A stretch of 64,000 nt of DNA from NCBI RefSeq assembly GCF_030816715.1, contig NZ_JAUSYH010000001.1:6696001-6760000 (forward strand), written 5' to 3'. Made by a program: the position numbers and the translations under genes. The notes under the pieces are model-generated. The model worked only from the letters and a program-made list of their open reading frames with translations, was not told where the DNA came from and made no database searches. The DNA comes from Streptomyces achromogenes (GTDB taxonomy: Bacteria; Actinomycetota; Actinomycetes; Streptomycetales; Streptomycetaceae). Shown in pieces: positions 33,819 through 43,934 of the stretch; the stretch's first letter is position 1, and every line of letters starts with the position of its first letter.

Positions 33819-33848
33819 AAGTTACCGATGGTTACACCCGCGGGTCAA
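33819..33848 (-). promoter_or_regulatory. Promoter of the DUF6230-DUF6114 operon
   Basis: On the minus strand TTGACC (complement 33843-33848) and TAACTT (complement 33819-33824) are separated by 18 bp. The spacer contains direct GTAAC repeats that could bind a regulator. Confidence 0.6.
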
Positions 33849-33952
33849 GGGAGATGTGGAAAAAGAGTGTTCATTATGTGCCATCCCTCGACCGGTGGAT
33901 CGCCGGGGGCTTTCCCATATATCTGCTGGGGCATCAACTTTGCTTCCTGGTC

Positions 33953-33982
33953 TTGACGTTGACTAACCATCAGGTCTACAAC
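33953..33982 (+). promoter_or_regulatory. Orphan promoter-like sequence
   Basis: TTGACG and TACAAC are 18 bp apart, in a locally AT-richer stretch. Start of transcription would be near 33990, giving either a ~370-nt leader for the secreted protein gene or a separate small RNA. Confidence 0.4.
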
Positions 33983-34361
33983 TGCCCTGGCTCAGCCCGG
34001 ATCCGTGGCGCCGGATCCGCAGCGCGACGACCTCGTTCGCGCTCCCGGACTCATTCAGCCAGTACGGGCCCTCGGTCCCGCGCTCGATCCCTTCATGGCC
34101 GCCGGCCAGGCCGCTTCCCCCAGTGGCCCATGACCGGCGGCCCTCTCCCGCCCGGCCCGTGCGGAGTCACTCACCAGTGACCTCCGGCACGGTCACCGGC
34201 CGCCTGCCGTTGCCGGTCCGTCACGTACGGAGAAGGCGTCACGGGCCGGCAGCGGTGGACGCCTCCCGGCGTCCCCCACGTCGCCACCAGCGACACGCCG
34301 GTTCACACCACCCACCGAGCAACCCCCCCCGTACACCCCCACTTCCGAAAGAGGCACTCCA

Positions 34362-35003
34362 ATGCGCACCCGCTCCCGCTCCCTCCTCGCCCTCGCCGGA
34401 ACCGTCGCCGCGCTCTCCCTCACGGCCGTCACCCCGGCCTCCGCCGCGGGCGCCGTGCTGTCGACGCCGGCCGGCGACGTCGCCGTCGGCGACGTCCTCA
34501 ACGCCTCCCTGGCCAGCGGCACCAACGCCACCCTCTACTCCAGCGCGACCGGCACCAGCGGCCTGTCCTGCGCGGCGTCCGGGTTCACCGCGACCGTCAC
34601 CGACAACCCCACCGCGCCCGGCACCGCCACCGAGTCGCTCAGCGCGCACACGTTCGGCAGCTGCACCACCAACGTGTTCGGCGTGCTCGGCGTCACCAGC
34701 ATCACGGTCAACGCGCTGCCCTACACCAGCAGCGTGGCCTCCGACGGCTCCGTCACCGTGACCCCGGCGTCCGGTTCCGTCATCCAGACCACGGTCGTGC
34801 TGCGCACCCTGCTCGGCAGCATCAACTGCGTCTACCAGGCGCCCAGCCTGTCCGGCACGGCGAGCAACACCGACAACAGCATCTCCTTCGTCAACCAGCA
34901 GTTCACCAAGTCGTCCGGCTCGTCGCTCTGTTTCGCCAACGGTTTCTTCACCGCGAAGTACGCCCCGGTGACCGACGGGGGCCAGGCCGTCACCGTCAAC
35001 TGA
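34362..35003 (+). CDS. Secreted protein of unknown function (213 aa)
   Basis: The signal peptide MRTRSRSLLALAGTVAALSL ends at about ASA/AGA (28-30). The mature part is Ser/Thr/Ala/Val-rich beta-sheet-like sequence with four Cys, likely two disulfides. There is no catalytic motif and no cell-wall anchor. It resembles small secreted proteins common in streptomycetes, but I cannot name a domain. It converges with the LPMO gene, 40 bp away. Confidence 0.75.
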   Translation: MRTRSRSLLALAGTVAALSLTAVTPASAAGAVLSTPAGDVAVGDVLNASLASGTNATLYSSATGTSGLSCAASGFTATVTDNPTAPGTATESLSAHTFGSCTTNVFGVLGVTSITVNALPYTSSVASDGSVTVTPASGSVIQTTVVLRTLLGSINCVYQAPSLSGTASNTDNSISFVNQQFTKSSGSSLCFANGFFTAKYAPVTDGGQAVTVN

Positions 35004-35043
35004 CGAACTGACGGGGACCACTGAACGCCGTGCGACCCGAGTC

Positions 35044-35982
35044 TCAGCGCCGACGCAGGCGCACGGTCAGGGCGGCGCCGCCGGTGAGCAACAGCACCGT
35101 GGCGGCGCCGCCCGCCAACATGGGCGCGGACGGCCCTGAGCCACCCGTGTCCGCGGCCACCGGGGTGCTCTCCGGCGCCGCGGCGGCCTGCGCCGGGGAG
35201 ACTCCGCTGACGGGCGACGCCGACGGGCCGGCGGAGGCCGGGGCCGTCGTCGGACTCGGAGTCGGGGACGCCGAGCGCGGCGCCGGAGCGGCGGACGCCC
35301 TGGCCGCCGGCGTGCTCTGAGCCTTTTCCTCCGTAACCGTTTGCGGGAACACCACGTCCGAGCACGAGTAGTACGTGTCGGGCGTACTGCTGTTCTGCCA
35401 GATCGTGTACAGCACCTGACGTCCCGTCCGGTCGGCGGGCAGCTTCGCCGTGAAACGGTAGGCGCCGTTGCGCAGCGCCGGGTTCCTCACCTCCGCGAAC
35501 GGCCGCTCGGGCAGATCGGACCAGGTGAGCGGTTTCGACGGGTCGTACCCCGGCTTGGTCAGATACAGCCTGAAGGTGCCCTCGTGCGCGATCGTCGAGG
35601 CGTACGTCATCCGCAGCGTGCCCCCCGGCGTCAGCCGCGTGGACGGCCAGTCGGCACGCGCCAGGTCGAGCCCCCGGTAGGCGGCCAGACCGCCGCTGCA
35701 CAACTTCCCGTCAGGGACGGTCTGCCGGTCGCGGCCGTTCACGTCGGCCACGCGCAGGTTGTCCCAGGCGGCGAAGGACGTGCCGCCCGCTCTGACGGCG
35801 GCCCGGCAGGCCGCCGAACCGGCGTCGGCGCCGCCCTCGGGCGAACAGGCGTACACCCGGCTGACCGGGTCGGTCGGCGCGCCGTGCGCCTGGGCCGGGC
35901 CGGCGGCCCACAGGCCCAGCAGGAGCGGCCCGGCGACGGCGGTGGCCAGCGCTGCGGTGCGGTGTGCGGTCGTGCGGGGCAT
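35044..35982 (-). CDS. AA10 lytic polysaccharide monooxygenase with C-terminal anchor
   Basis: The 312-aa secreted copper enzyme oxidatively cleaves chitin or cellulose. The signal is removed after AQA, exposing His33 as the N-terminal copper ligand (HGAPTDPVSRVYAC). The second brace His is His133 in STIAHEGTF. The AA10 domain ends near residue 230 (YYSCSDVVF). A Pro/Ala/Ser linker follows, then VAADTGGSG, a hydrophobic helix and RLRRR, which looks like a sortase signal (LAxTG-like but with Ala for Leu) or a simple membrane tail. ATG 35982 has GAGGAG upstream. Confidence 0.92.
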   Translation of the reverse strand: MPRTTAHRTAALATAVAGPLLLGLWAAGPAQAHGAPTDPVSRVYACSPEGGADAGSAACRAAVRAGGTSFAAWDNLRVADVNGRDRQTVPDGKLCSGGLAAYRGLDLARADWPSTRLTPGGTLRMTYASTIAHEGTFRLYLTKPGYDPSKPLTWSDLPERPFAEVRNPALRNGAYRFTAKLPADRTGRQVLYTIWQNSSTPDTYYSCSDVVFPQTVTEEKAQSTPAARASAAPAPRSASPTPSPTTAPASAGPSASPVSGVSPAQAAAAPESTPVAADTGGSGPSAPMLAGGAATVLLLTGGAALTVRLRRR

Positions 35983-36364
35983 CGGGGACGTCTCCTCGGC
36001 CGGCGCGGAACGGTCTGCCGTCAGTACGCGCACGCGGCCGCCGGCGTTCAACCCGCCCGCGCAGGGCCCCATCGGCCGGTGCCACCGCGCCAAATCGGTC
36101 GATCACCGGCCGTTCGCGCGGGGCGCGGGGGAGCGGTCGGCCGGGTCGAGGGTTTCCCCTGTATCCGCATGACTGTTCCTTTGCCTATCGTTCGTTCACA
36201 GCCGAACTACAGGTGATCCCGAGCGGATCGGCTCCCCGCGCCAGGCCGGCCTTCTGCGCTGCTCTTCGACACACCCCCCGCCGATTCACCCCCGCCGCTT
36301 CGACGCCGAAGCGAATCGCCCGCCGCTCCGCCCTGTCCGGAGCCGGCCACCGAAAGGCACGCTC
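35983..36364. other. 382-bp divergent intergenic region, LPMO / subtilase
   Basis: It is relatively AT-richer near 36170-36210 (GTTCCTTTGCCTATCGTTCG) where promoters are expected. A short repeat GTTCG-TTCACAGC-CGAAC lies there. No gene is supported. Confidence 0.45.
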
Positions 36365-38179
<1,815 letters not shown>

Positions 38180-38218
38180 GGGCGACTTCCGCAGTCGCCG
38201 CGGGCGACGAACGAGCGG

Positions 38219-38265
38219 GCGGGGCGGGCCGGCCGGTGTGAGAGACACCGGCCGGCCCGCCCCGC
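38219..38265 (+). terminator. Intrinsic terminator, 21-bp stem
   Basis: GGGGCGGGCCGGCCGGTGT (38221-38239) and its exact complement (38245-38263) flank a GAGAG loop, and two more pairs extend the stem. CTGTCTGTTTCCC follows. It lies 40 bp after the protease stop. Confidence 0.9.
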
Positions 38266-38756
38266 TGTCTGTTTCCCAGTCGCTTTCCGTCTCCGCCCCG
38301 CTGTCCGCTTCCGCCCGGTGTGTGCTTCCGTAACGCTTTCTGTTGCCGCGGAGCTGTCCTTAGCCGCCCGCGTCTCCCGCTCCACCATCGGTTTCCGGCC
38401 TGTTGCCGGCAACGGGTGCACGCCCGATGATGCGGGTACGTCTCCCCGGCGGACGACCTCGAAAGGGCGGTGACACGTGTCGCCTCCCGCTGTCACTTGA
38501 CGGTCGGCGTGAAACAGCGTCAGAAACCGCGCAGCCCGTCTTTTTTGATCGTCTTCGCGACCGTGCCTCCAGTGTGTCCGCTGTGGCAGGCTGTTCCCTG
38601 GAAGGCCCTTTGTCACAGGGCAAGTGGGGGACGCGCAGGGGGAGTCGACGGCGCGCTCCGGTCCTGCCGGCTCACTCGCAGGGTGAGCTATGGTGTACAC
38701 GGGGTAAGAAAAAACGGCATGACCCGTTCTTTACCGGCCTGGGAGAGTACCAGTCG
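38266..38756. other. 491-bp region upstream of cprB
   Basis: The first 120 bp are pyrimidine-rich with repeated CGCTTTC/GCTTCCG words. A T-run occurs at about 38540. Near the gene are CTCAC/GTGAG arms (about 38671-38687), TATGGT (38689-38694), palindrome GTGTACAC (38693-38700) and an imperfect operator-like repeat. No gene is supported on either strand. Confidence 0.5.
38703..38735. promoter_or_regulatory. Imperfect inverted repeat before cprB (candidate autoregulatory operator)
   Basis: GGTAAGAAAAAACGG and CCGTTCTTTACC form an interrupted palindrome centred about 38 bp before the ATG, just after a TATGGT -10. Position and A/T-flanked CGG core are compatible with a gamma-butyrolactone-receptor-type operator. 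Confidence 0.45.
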
Positions 38757-39407
38757 ATGGCGAGGCAGTTACGCGCCGAACAGACCCGCACGACGATCAT
38801 CACGGCTGCCGCCGACCTGTTCGACCGGCACGGCTACGAGTCGACCAGCCTGAGCGACATCGTCGCGCACGCCCATGTCACCAAAGGAGCCCTCTACTTC
38901 CACTTCGCGGCGAAGGAGGACCTGGCGCACGCCATCATGGAGCTGCAGTCCAGGGCCGCCCGCCGGATCGCCGGCGAGATCGACGAGCGAGGCGGCACCT
39001 CCCTCGAAGCCCTGATGCGTCTGACGTTCGGCCTGACACGGCTCTCCGTCGAAGGGCCGATCGCCCGGGCCGGCCTGCGCCTGGCCACCGGCGGAGTCGC
39101 GGTCCGGCCCCCGCTGCCGCACCCGTTCACGGAGTTGCTGGACCTGATCTCCCGCCGCCTCGGCGGCGCGGTGAAGGAGTCCGACATCCACGCCGACGTC
39201 GACCTCGACGCCGTCGCCCACTCGCTGGTCTGCTTCTTCGTCGGCACCCGCGTCGTCGGCCGTTCCCGCGAACCCACCGGCCGGCTGCCCCGCCGGATGG
39301 CCGAGATGTGGCACGTCCTCATCCGAGGGCTGGTGCCGGTACCTCGTCGTCCGCGCTATGTGAGCCTCGCCGCCCGACTCGAGCGGGAGACCATGGCGGC
39401 CGTGTGA
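38757..39407 (+). CDS. cprB: CprB-like TetR-family gamma-butyrolactone receptor homologue
   Basis: The 216-aa repressor has an N-terminal helix-turn-helix (MARQLRAEQTRTTIITAA, TSLSDIVAHAHVTKGALYFHF, about 25-50) and the C-terminal ligand domain of the ScbR/ArpA/CprB family (GLRLATGGVAVRPPLPHPF, LVCFFVGTRVVG, MAEMWHVLIRGLVPV). Resemblance to S. coelicolor CprB is strong from memory, and the nearby geosmin synthase gene agrees with that locus. No butyrolactone synthase gene is adjacent, so it may answer a signal made elsewhere or act as a pseudo-receptor. The ATG is chosen by family N-terminus; the frame is open upstream. Confidence 0.88.
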   Translation: MARQLRAEQTRTTIITAAADLFDRHGYESTSLSDIVAHAHVTKGALYFHFAAKEDLAHAIMELQSRAARRIAGEIDERGGTSLEALMRLTFGLTRLSVEGPIARAGLRLATGGVAVRPPLPHPFTELLDLISRRLGGAVKESDIHADVDLDAVAHSLVCFFVGTRVVGRSREPTGRLPRRMAEMWHVLIRGLVPVPRRPRYVSLAARLERETMAAV

Positions 39408-39504
39408 GGGCCGTCGCCGCAGTGGGAGGGGCGACGGCGGGTGATCGCGGGCCGCCGGACGCGGCGGGGGATGCGGCCGGCGGGTGCGGTGCACGGCTCC
39501 GCGA

Positions 39505-39510
39505 TACGGT
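39505..39510 (+). promoter_or_regulatory. -10 box, leaderless start of the ARMT1-like gene
   Basis: TACGGT ends 7 nt before ATG 39518, and there is no ribosome binding site between. Confidence 0.4.
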
Positions 39511-39517
39511 GAACCGC

Positions 39518-40750
39518 ATGCCCCACGCCGCCGCCCCGCCCGTGATCCTCGGCAATGAGCCGGGCTCGTTCCCCCGCAGTGTCCTGGCCGAACGGCATCC
39601 GGCGATCATCCGACAGGTGCGGGAGGCCTTCCCCTACGGCCCCGACCACCACCGGGGCCTGGACGCGCTGCTGGCCGCCTGCGCCGACGGCGTGATCGAC
39701 CCGCTGCCCGCCGACGCGCACGACCGCGACAGGTGGCGCGTCTGGGGCCTCGACGCGCACACGGGCAGTTCCTGGTTCGACGTGCCGTGGCTGTGGTCGG
39801 AGAGTTACTTCTACCGCCGACTCCTCGAAGCCGTCGGCTACTTCGGGCCCGGGCCCTGGCGGGGCATCGACCCGTTCCGTCCGTTCAAGCTGGCCGAGCT
39901 CGAAGCGCCCGAGACCGACGAGGAACTGGCCGCGCTCGACGCCCTCGAGGGCCGCCCGGTCGAGGAACAGGACCGCGCCCTGCTGCACGGTTCCCTCTGG
40001 GGCAACCGGGCCGACCTCGGCTTCCGGCTCTCCGACGCCGGGGCCGAGCAACGTGCCGCCGTGCCGGGGCTGGTCGCCGACGACAGCGAACGGCTCTGGG
40101 AGCTCCTGCCGCAGGCCGACGCGGACAGCGGCAGCGACACAGGCAGCGGTTCCGGTACCGGCACCGGCACCGGCACCGGCACCGTGTGCCTCGTCGCCGA
40201 CAACGCCGGACGTGAACTGGTGCCCGACCTGCTCCTGGCCGCCCACCTGCTCGCACACCGGCGGTGCGGTCGGGTCGTCCTGCACGTCAAGCCGTACCCG
40301 TACTACGTCTCCGACGCCACGACCGCCGACGTCGTCGACGCGGTGCGGAAGCTGTCGGGGGCGCGGGGAGCGGCCGGCGGCCGCGGCCGCCGGCTGTGGC
40401 AGGCCATGGCGGACGGCACGCTCACGGTCCGCGCGCACCCGTTCTCCGCCGCCCCGCTGCCCTACGAGCGGATGCCGGACGACCTGCGGGCCGAGTTCGC
40501 CTCGGCCACGCTGACGATCGTGAAGGGCGACCTCAACTACCGCCGGCTGGTGGGCGACAGCCGCTGGGCGCCCACCACCGCCTTCGCCGACGTCACCGCG
40601 TACTTCCCCGGCCCGGTCGCGGCGCTGCGCACACTGAAGTCCGACGTGATCACCGGCCTCGACGCCGGTACGGAGGCAGCCCTGGTCGCGGCCGAGGGCC
40701 AGCGCTGGCGCACCGGCGGCACGCACGCGCTGATCCAAGTGCGGGAGTGA
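39518..40750 (+). CDS. ARMT1/DUF89-like damage-control phosphatase family protein
   Basis: The 410-aa protein belongs to the DUF89 (ARMT1) family of metal-dependent phosphatases that clear harmful sugar phosphates. Family segments are DVPWLWSESYFYRRLLEAVGYF, HGSLWGNRADLGF, LVADNAGRELVPDLLLA (Asp-Asn metal site), TIVKGDLNYRRLVGD and the closing LRTLKSDVITGLD. A Gly-Thr dipeptide run (about residues 209-220), encoded by a 6-bp DNA repeat, interrupts the middle. The frame upstream of 39518 is open but non-homologous. Confidence 0.82.
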   Translation: MPHAAAPPVILGNEPGSFPRSVLAERHPAIIRQVREAFPYGPDHHRGLDALLAACADGVIDPLPADAHDRDRWRVWGLDAHTGSSWFDVPWLWSESYFYRRLLEAVGYFGPGPWRGIDPFRPFKLAELEAPETDEELAALDALEGRPVEEQDRALLHGSLWGNRADLGFRLSDAGAEQRAAVPGLVADDSERLWELLPQADADSGSDTGSGSGTGTGTGTGTVCLVADNAGRELVPDLLLAAHLLAHRRCGRVVLHVKPYPYYVSDATTADVVDAVRKLSGARGAAGGRGRRLWQAMADGTLTVRAHPFSAAPLPYERMPDDLRAEFASATLTIVKGDLNYRRLVGDSRWAPTTAFADVTAYFPGPVAALRTLKSDVITGLDAGTEAALVAAEGQRWRTGGTHALIQVRE

Positions 40751-40858
40751 GCTGCCGGACGCTCCCGAGGAACGGCCGCCCGCGCGCGGGGCGGGCACGG
40801 CGCAGGCCGGCCCCCCTCGCGTTGCCCGCTTCGCGCCGATTCACGCGATGGTGTGATG

Positions 40859-40876
40859 ATCCGTCCCTCGACGGAT
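40859..40876. promoter_or_regulatory. Inverted repeat 31 bp upstream of geosmin synthase
   Basis: ATCCGTC-CCTC-GACGGAT is perfect. It lies between the ARMT1-like stop and the geoA ATG, followed by TAGGGC 6 nt before the ATG. It could be an operator or a leader hairpin. Confidence 0.5.
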
Positions 40877-40907
40877 GGCCGCTCGGGCCCCCGGGTAGGG
40901 CCCGGCC

Positions 40908-43079
40908 ATGACGCAACCGTTCGAACTCCCGCACTTCTACCTGCCGCACCCCGCGCGGCTGAACCCGAACGTCGCCGACGCACGGGCGCACTCCACGCAG
41001 TGGGCGCGGGACATGGGCATGCTGGAGGGATCCGGGATCTGGGAACAGGCCGATCTGGAGGCGCACGACTACGGCCTGCTCTGCGCCTACACCCACCCCG
41101 ACTGCGACGGGCCCGCGCTGTCGCTGATCACCGACTGGTACGTGTGGGTGTTCTTCTTCGACGACCACTTCCTCGACATGTTCAAGCGCACCCCGGACCG
41201 CGCGGCGGGCAAGGCCCATCTGGACCGGCTCCCGCTGTTCATGCCGCTGGACCTGTCGACGCCGGTTCCCGAGCCGCGCAACCCGGTGGAGGCCGGGCTG
41301 AAGGACCTGTGGACGCGCACGGTGCCGGCCATGTCGCGGGACTGGCGCAGGCGTTTCGCCGTGGCCACGGAACACCTCCTCAACGAGTCCATGTGGGAGC
41401 TGTCCAACATCGACGAGGGGCGCATCGCCAACCCCGTCGAGTACATCGAGATGCGCCGCAAGGTGGGCGGCGCGCCCTGGTCGGCGGGGCTGGTGGAGTA
41501 CGCCACCGCCGAGGTTCCCGCAGCCGTCGCGGGAACCAGGCCGCTCAGGGTGCTGATGGAGACCTTCTCGGACGCCGTGCACCTGCGCAACGACCTGTTC
41601 TCCTACCAGCGCGAGGTCGAGGACGAGGGCGAGAACAGCAACGGCGTGCTCGTCCTGGAGACGTTCTTCGGCTGCACCACCCAGGAGGCCGCCGACACCG
41701 TCAACGACATCCTCACCTCCCGGCTCCACCAGTTCGAGCACACCGCGCTCACCGAAGTCCCCGCGCTCGCCCTGGACAAGGGCCTCCGGCCGGACGAGGT
41801 GGCCGCCGTCGCCGCCTACACCAAGGGCCTGCAGGACTGGCAGTCCGGCGGCCACGAATGGCACACGCGCTCCAGCCGCTACATGAACGAGGGCGCCTCG
41901 TCCCGGGCCCCCTGGCAGAAACTGACCGGCCCCGGCACCTCGGCCGCCGACGTCGGCGCGCTGCTGGCCTCCGCCGCCGCCGAACGCCTGCGCGCCTGCA
42001 CGCACGTGCCGTTCCAGAAGGTCGGCCCCTCGCGACTGCCCGACTTCACCATGCCGTTCGCGGTCGGGATCAGCCCGCACCTGGAGGGCTGCCGGCCGCG
42101 GCTGCTGGCGTGGACGCACCGGATGGGCATGCTGGCGGAGGGCGTCTGGGACGAGGACAGGCTCGCCTCCTGCGACCTCGCCCTGTGCTCGGCCGGCCTC
42201 GACCCGGACGCCACCGCGCAGGCGCTCGACCTCAGCGCCCAGTGGCTCGCCTGGGGCACCTACGGCGACGACTACTACCCGCTCGTCTTCGGCAACCGCC
42301 GTGATCTCGCGGCCGCCCGCCTCACCACGGCCCGCCTGTCGGCCTGCATGACCCTCGACGGCGAGCCCGCCCCGGTCGTCCCCGTCGACGCGATGGAACG
42401 CGGTCTGATCGACCTCTGGACGCGCACCACCCGCGACATGAGCCCGGACCAGCGGCGCACCCTGCGCGACGCGGTCGACGCCATGACCGAGAGCTGGGTG
42501 TGGGAGCTGTCCAACCAGCTCCAGAACCGCGTTCCCGACCCGGTCGACTATCTGGAGATGCGCCGCGCCACCTTCGGCTCCGAGCTCACCCTGAGCCTGT
42601 GCCGCATGGGCCGGGGCCCCGCCGTCCCGCCGGAGGTCTACCGCAGCGGGGTCGTGCGCGCGCTGGAGAACGCGGCGATGGACTACGCGTGCCTCACCAA
42701 CGACGTCTTCTCCTACCAGAAGGAGATCGAGTACGAGGGCGAGGTGCACAACGCGATCCTCGTCGTGCAGAACTTCTTCGGCTGCGACTACCCGACCGCA
42801 CTCGGCGTCGTCCACGACCTCATGACCCGGCGCATGGAGCAGTTCGAGCACATCGTCGCGCACGAACTGCCCGTCCTCTGCGACGACTTCGGCCTCTCGT
42901 CCGAAGCCCGTGCGGCGATGGGGGACTACGTGGCCGACCTGCAGAACTGGCTGGCGGGCATCCTGAACTGGCACCGCGAGGTCGACCGGTACAAGGCCGG
43001 ATACCTGGCCCGCCGCACCCACGGCTTCCTGCCCGGCCTCGTGCCGCCCTCGCCGCTCCCGCAGTTCTCGCTCTCCTGA
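40908..43079 (+). CDS. geoA: Geosmin synthase (germacradienol/geosmin synthase)
   Basis: The 723-aa bifunctional terpene synthase makes germacradienol from farnesyl diphosphate in its N-terminal half and converts it to geosmin in its C-terminal half. The N-half has the Mg-binding DDHFLD (85-90; usually DDHFLE) and NSE-type NDLFSYQRE (228-236). The C-half has DDYYP near 452 and NDVFSYQKE near 598. Both halves share the terpene cyclase fold and WELSN motifs. Length equals that of characterised enzymes. It lies downstream of cprB. The ATG is preceded by TAGGGC 6 nt away, which could be a -10 of a leaderless mRNA. Confidence 0.97.
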   Translation: MTQPFELPHFYLPHPARLNPNVADARAHSTQWARDMGMLEGSGIWEQADLEAHDYGLLCAYTHPDCDGPALSLITDWYVWVFFFDDHFLDMFKRTPDRAAGKAHLDRLPLFMPLDLSTPVPEPRNPVEAGLKDLWTRTVPAMSRDWRRRFAVATEHLLNESMWELSNIDEGRIANPVEYIEMRRKVGGAPWSAGLVEYATAEVPAAVAGTRPLRVLMETFSDAVHLRNDLFSYQREVEDEGENSNGVLVLETFFGCTTQEAADTVNDILTSRLHQFEHTALTEVPALALDKGLRPDEVAAVAAYTKGLQDWQSGGHEWHTRSSRYMNEGASSRAPWQKLTGPGTSAADVGALLASAAAERLRACTHVPFQKVGPSRLPDFTMPFAVGISPHLEGCRPRLLAWTHRMGMLAEGVWDEDRLASCDLALCSAGLDPDATAQALDLSAQWLAWGTYGDDYYPLVFGNRRDLAAARLTTARLSACMTLDGEPAPVVPVDAMERGLIDLWTRTTRDMSPDQRRTLRDAVDAMTESWVWELSNQLQNRVPDPVDYLEMRRATFGSELTLSLCRMGRGPAVPPEVYRSGVVRALENAAMDYACLTNDVFSYQKEIEYEGEVHNAILVVQNFFGCDYPTALGVVHDLMTRRMEQFEHIVAHELPVLCDDFGLSSEARAAMGDYVADLQNWLAGILNWHREVDRYKAGYLARRTHGFLPGLVPPSPLPQFSLS

Positions 43080-43109
43080 CCCACCGCCGGGCCGCGTGTC
43101 CGACCGCGC

Positions 43110-43829
43110 TCACCGCCGGGCCGCGTGCCCGACCGCGGCCCGCGCCAGCGCCCGCACGACCGGGTGCGGGCGCGAGCCGTCGCCGGAAAGCTCCGGCTGG
43201 AAGAGGGAGGCCAGGAAGAAGGGGTGGTCCGCCAGTTCGGCGATCCGGGGCAGGCCCTGCTCGTCGTGGCCGGAGAAACGCAGCCCGTGGGCGCGCAACA
43301 CGTCCAGATGGCGGGAGGGCCCGTACGCGCAGAAGTAGCGCTCCACCGTGCGCTCCGAGCCGATCACCGCATGGGCGAGCGAGCCCGGCTCGAGCGTCAC
43401 CGTGCCCTCGTGACCCACCAGCGAGCAGGCCAGCGGCTCGATGAGCGGGTCGTCGGCGTCGGGATCGTTCTCGGCGTGCGCCGCGCGCGACAGCCCGCAG
43501 ACCGTGCGGGCGTACTCCAGCAGCGCGTGCTGGAAGCCGCCGCAGGTGCCGAGGAACGGGATGCCCTCCTCGCGCGCGGCGCGGATCGCGGACAGGACGC
43601 CCGCCTCGCTCCGGTAGGGGCTGCCCGGCACCACCCACACCGCGTCGAAACCCCGCACCGCGCCCTCGGCCTCCGCCTCCTTCGAGGGGATCCAGTAGGC
43701 GTCCAGGACCAGCCGGTCCCGGGCGGCCAGGGCGTCCAGGAGGAGCGGTATCCGCGTGTGGGAGACGACGGTGGAGGAGCGGTCGCCCACCAGGGCGATC
43801 CGTGCGGTCTGCGCTGCGATGCCGGTCAT
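43110..43829 (-). CDS. CTP-synthase C-terminal-region-related (class I glutamine amidotransferase-like) protein
   Basis: The 239-aa protein resembles the amidotransferase half of CTP synthase. The nucleophile region is PFLGTCGGFQHALLEYAR, with Cys near 95 in GTCGGFQ, and PELSGDGSRPHPVV supplies the family's C-terminal block. No synthetase domain is present. The DNA start is ATG 43829, with ATG 43838 possible. It is divergent from a LysR regulator that probably controls it. Whether it is an active glutaminase or hydrolase is unknown. Confidence 0.85.
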   Translation of the reverse strand: MTGIAAQTARIALVGDRSSTVVSHTRIPLLLDALAARDRLVLDAYWIPSKEAEAEGAVRGFDAVWVVPGSPYRSEAGVLSAIRAAREEGIPFLGTCGGFQHALLEYARTVCGLSRAAHAENDPDADDPLIEPLACSLVGHEGTVTLEPGSLAHAVIGSERTVERYFCAYGPSRHLDVLRAHGLRFSGHDEQGLPRIAELADHPFFLASLFQPELSGDGSRPHPVVRALARAAVGHAARR

Positions 43830-43934
43830 GCGCCTCATCCTGGGCGCGACCACCGGTTCGCGTCCAACGATGATTCCCGCACCGCCGATAAGCAGAACTG
43901 ATGCAACCTGGGCGGAGGCTGGGATCCTGGACGC

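Larger units (their letters stand above)
33690..34361. other. 672-bp divergent intergenic region
   Basis: It contains the DUF6230 promoter (33819-33848) and a plus-strand promoter-like sequence (33953-33982) nearly 380 bp before the next gene. GTTAC occurs three times (about 33795, 33821, 33831). No protein-coding gene is supported. Confidence 0.5.

Noticed and set aside
33707..34180. A 157-codon plus-strand frame in the DUF6230 upstream region
   Set aside because: It overlaps the minus-strand promoter, has no homology I recognise and no ribosome binding site.
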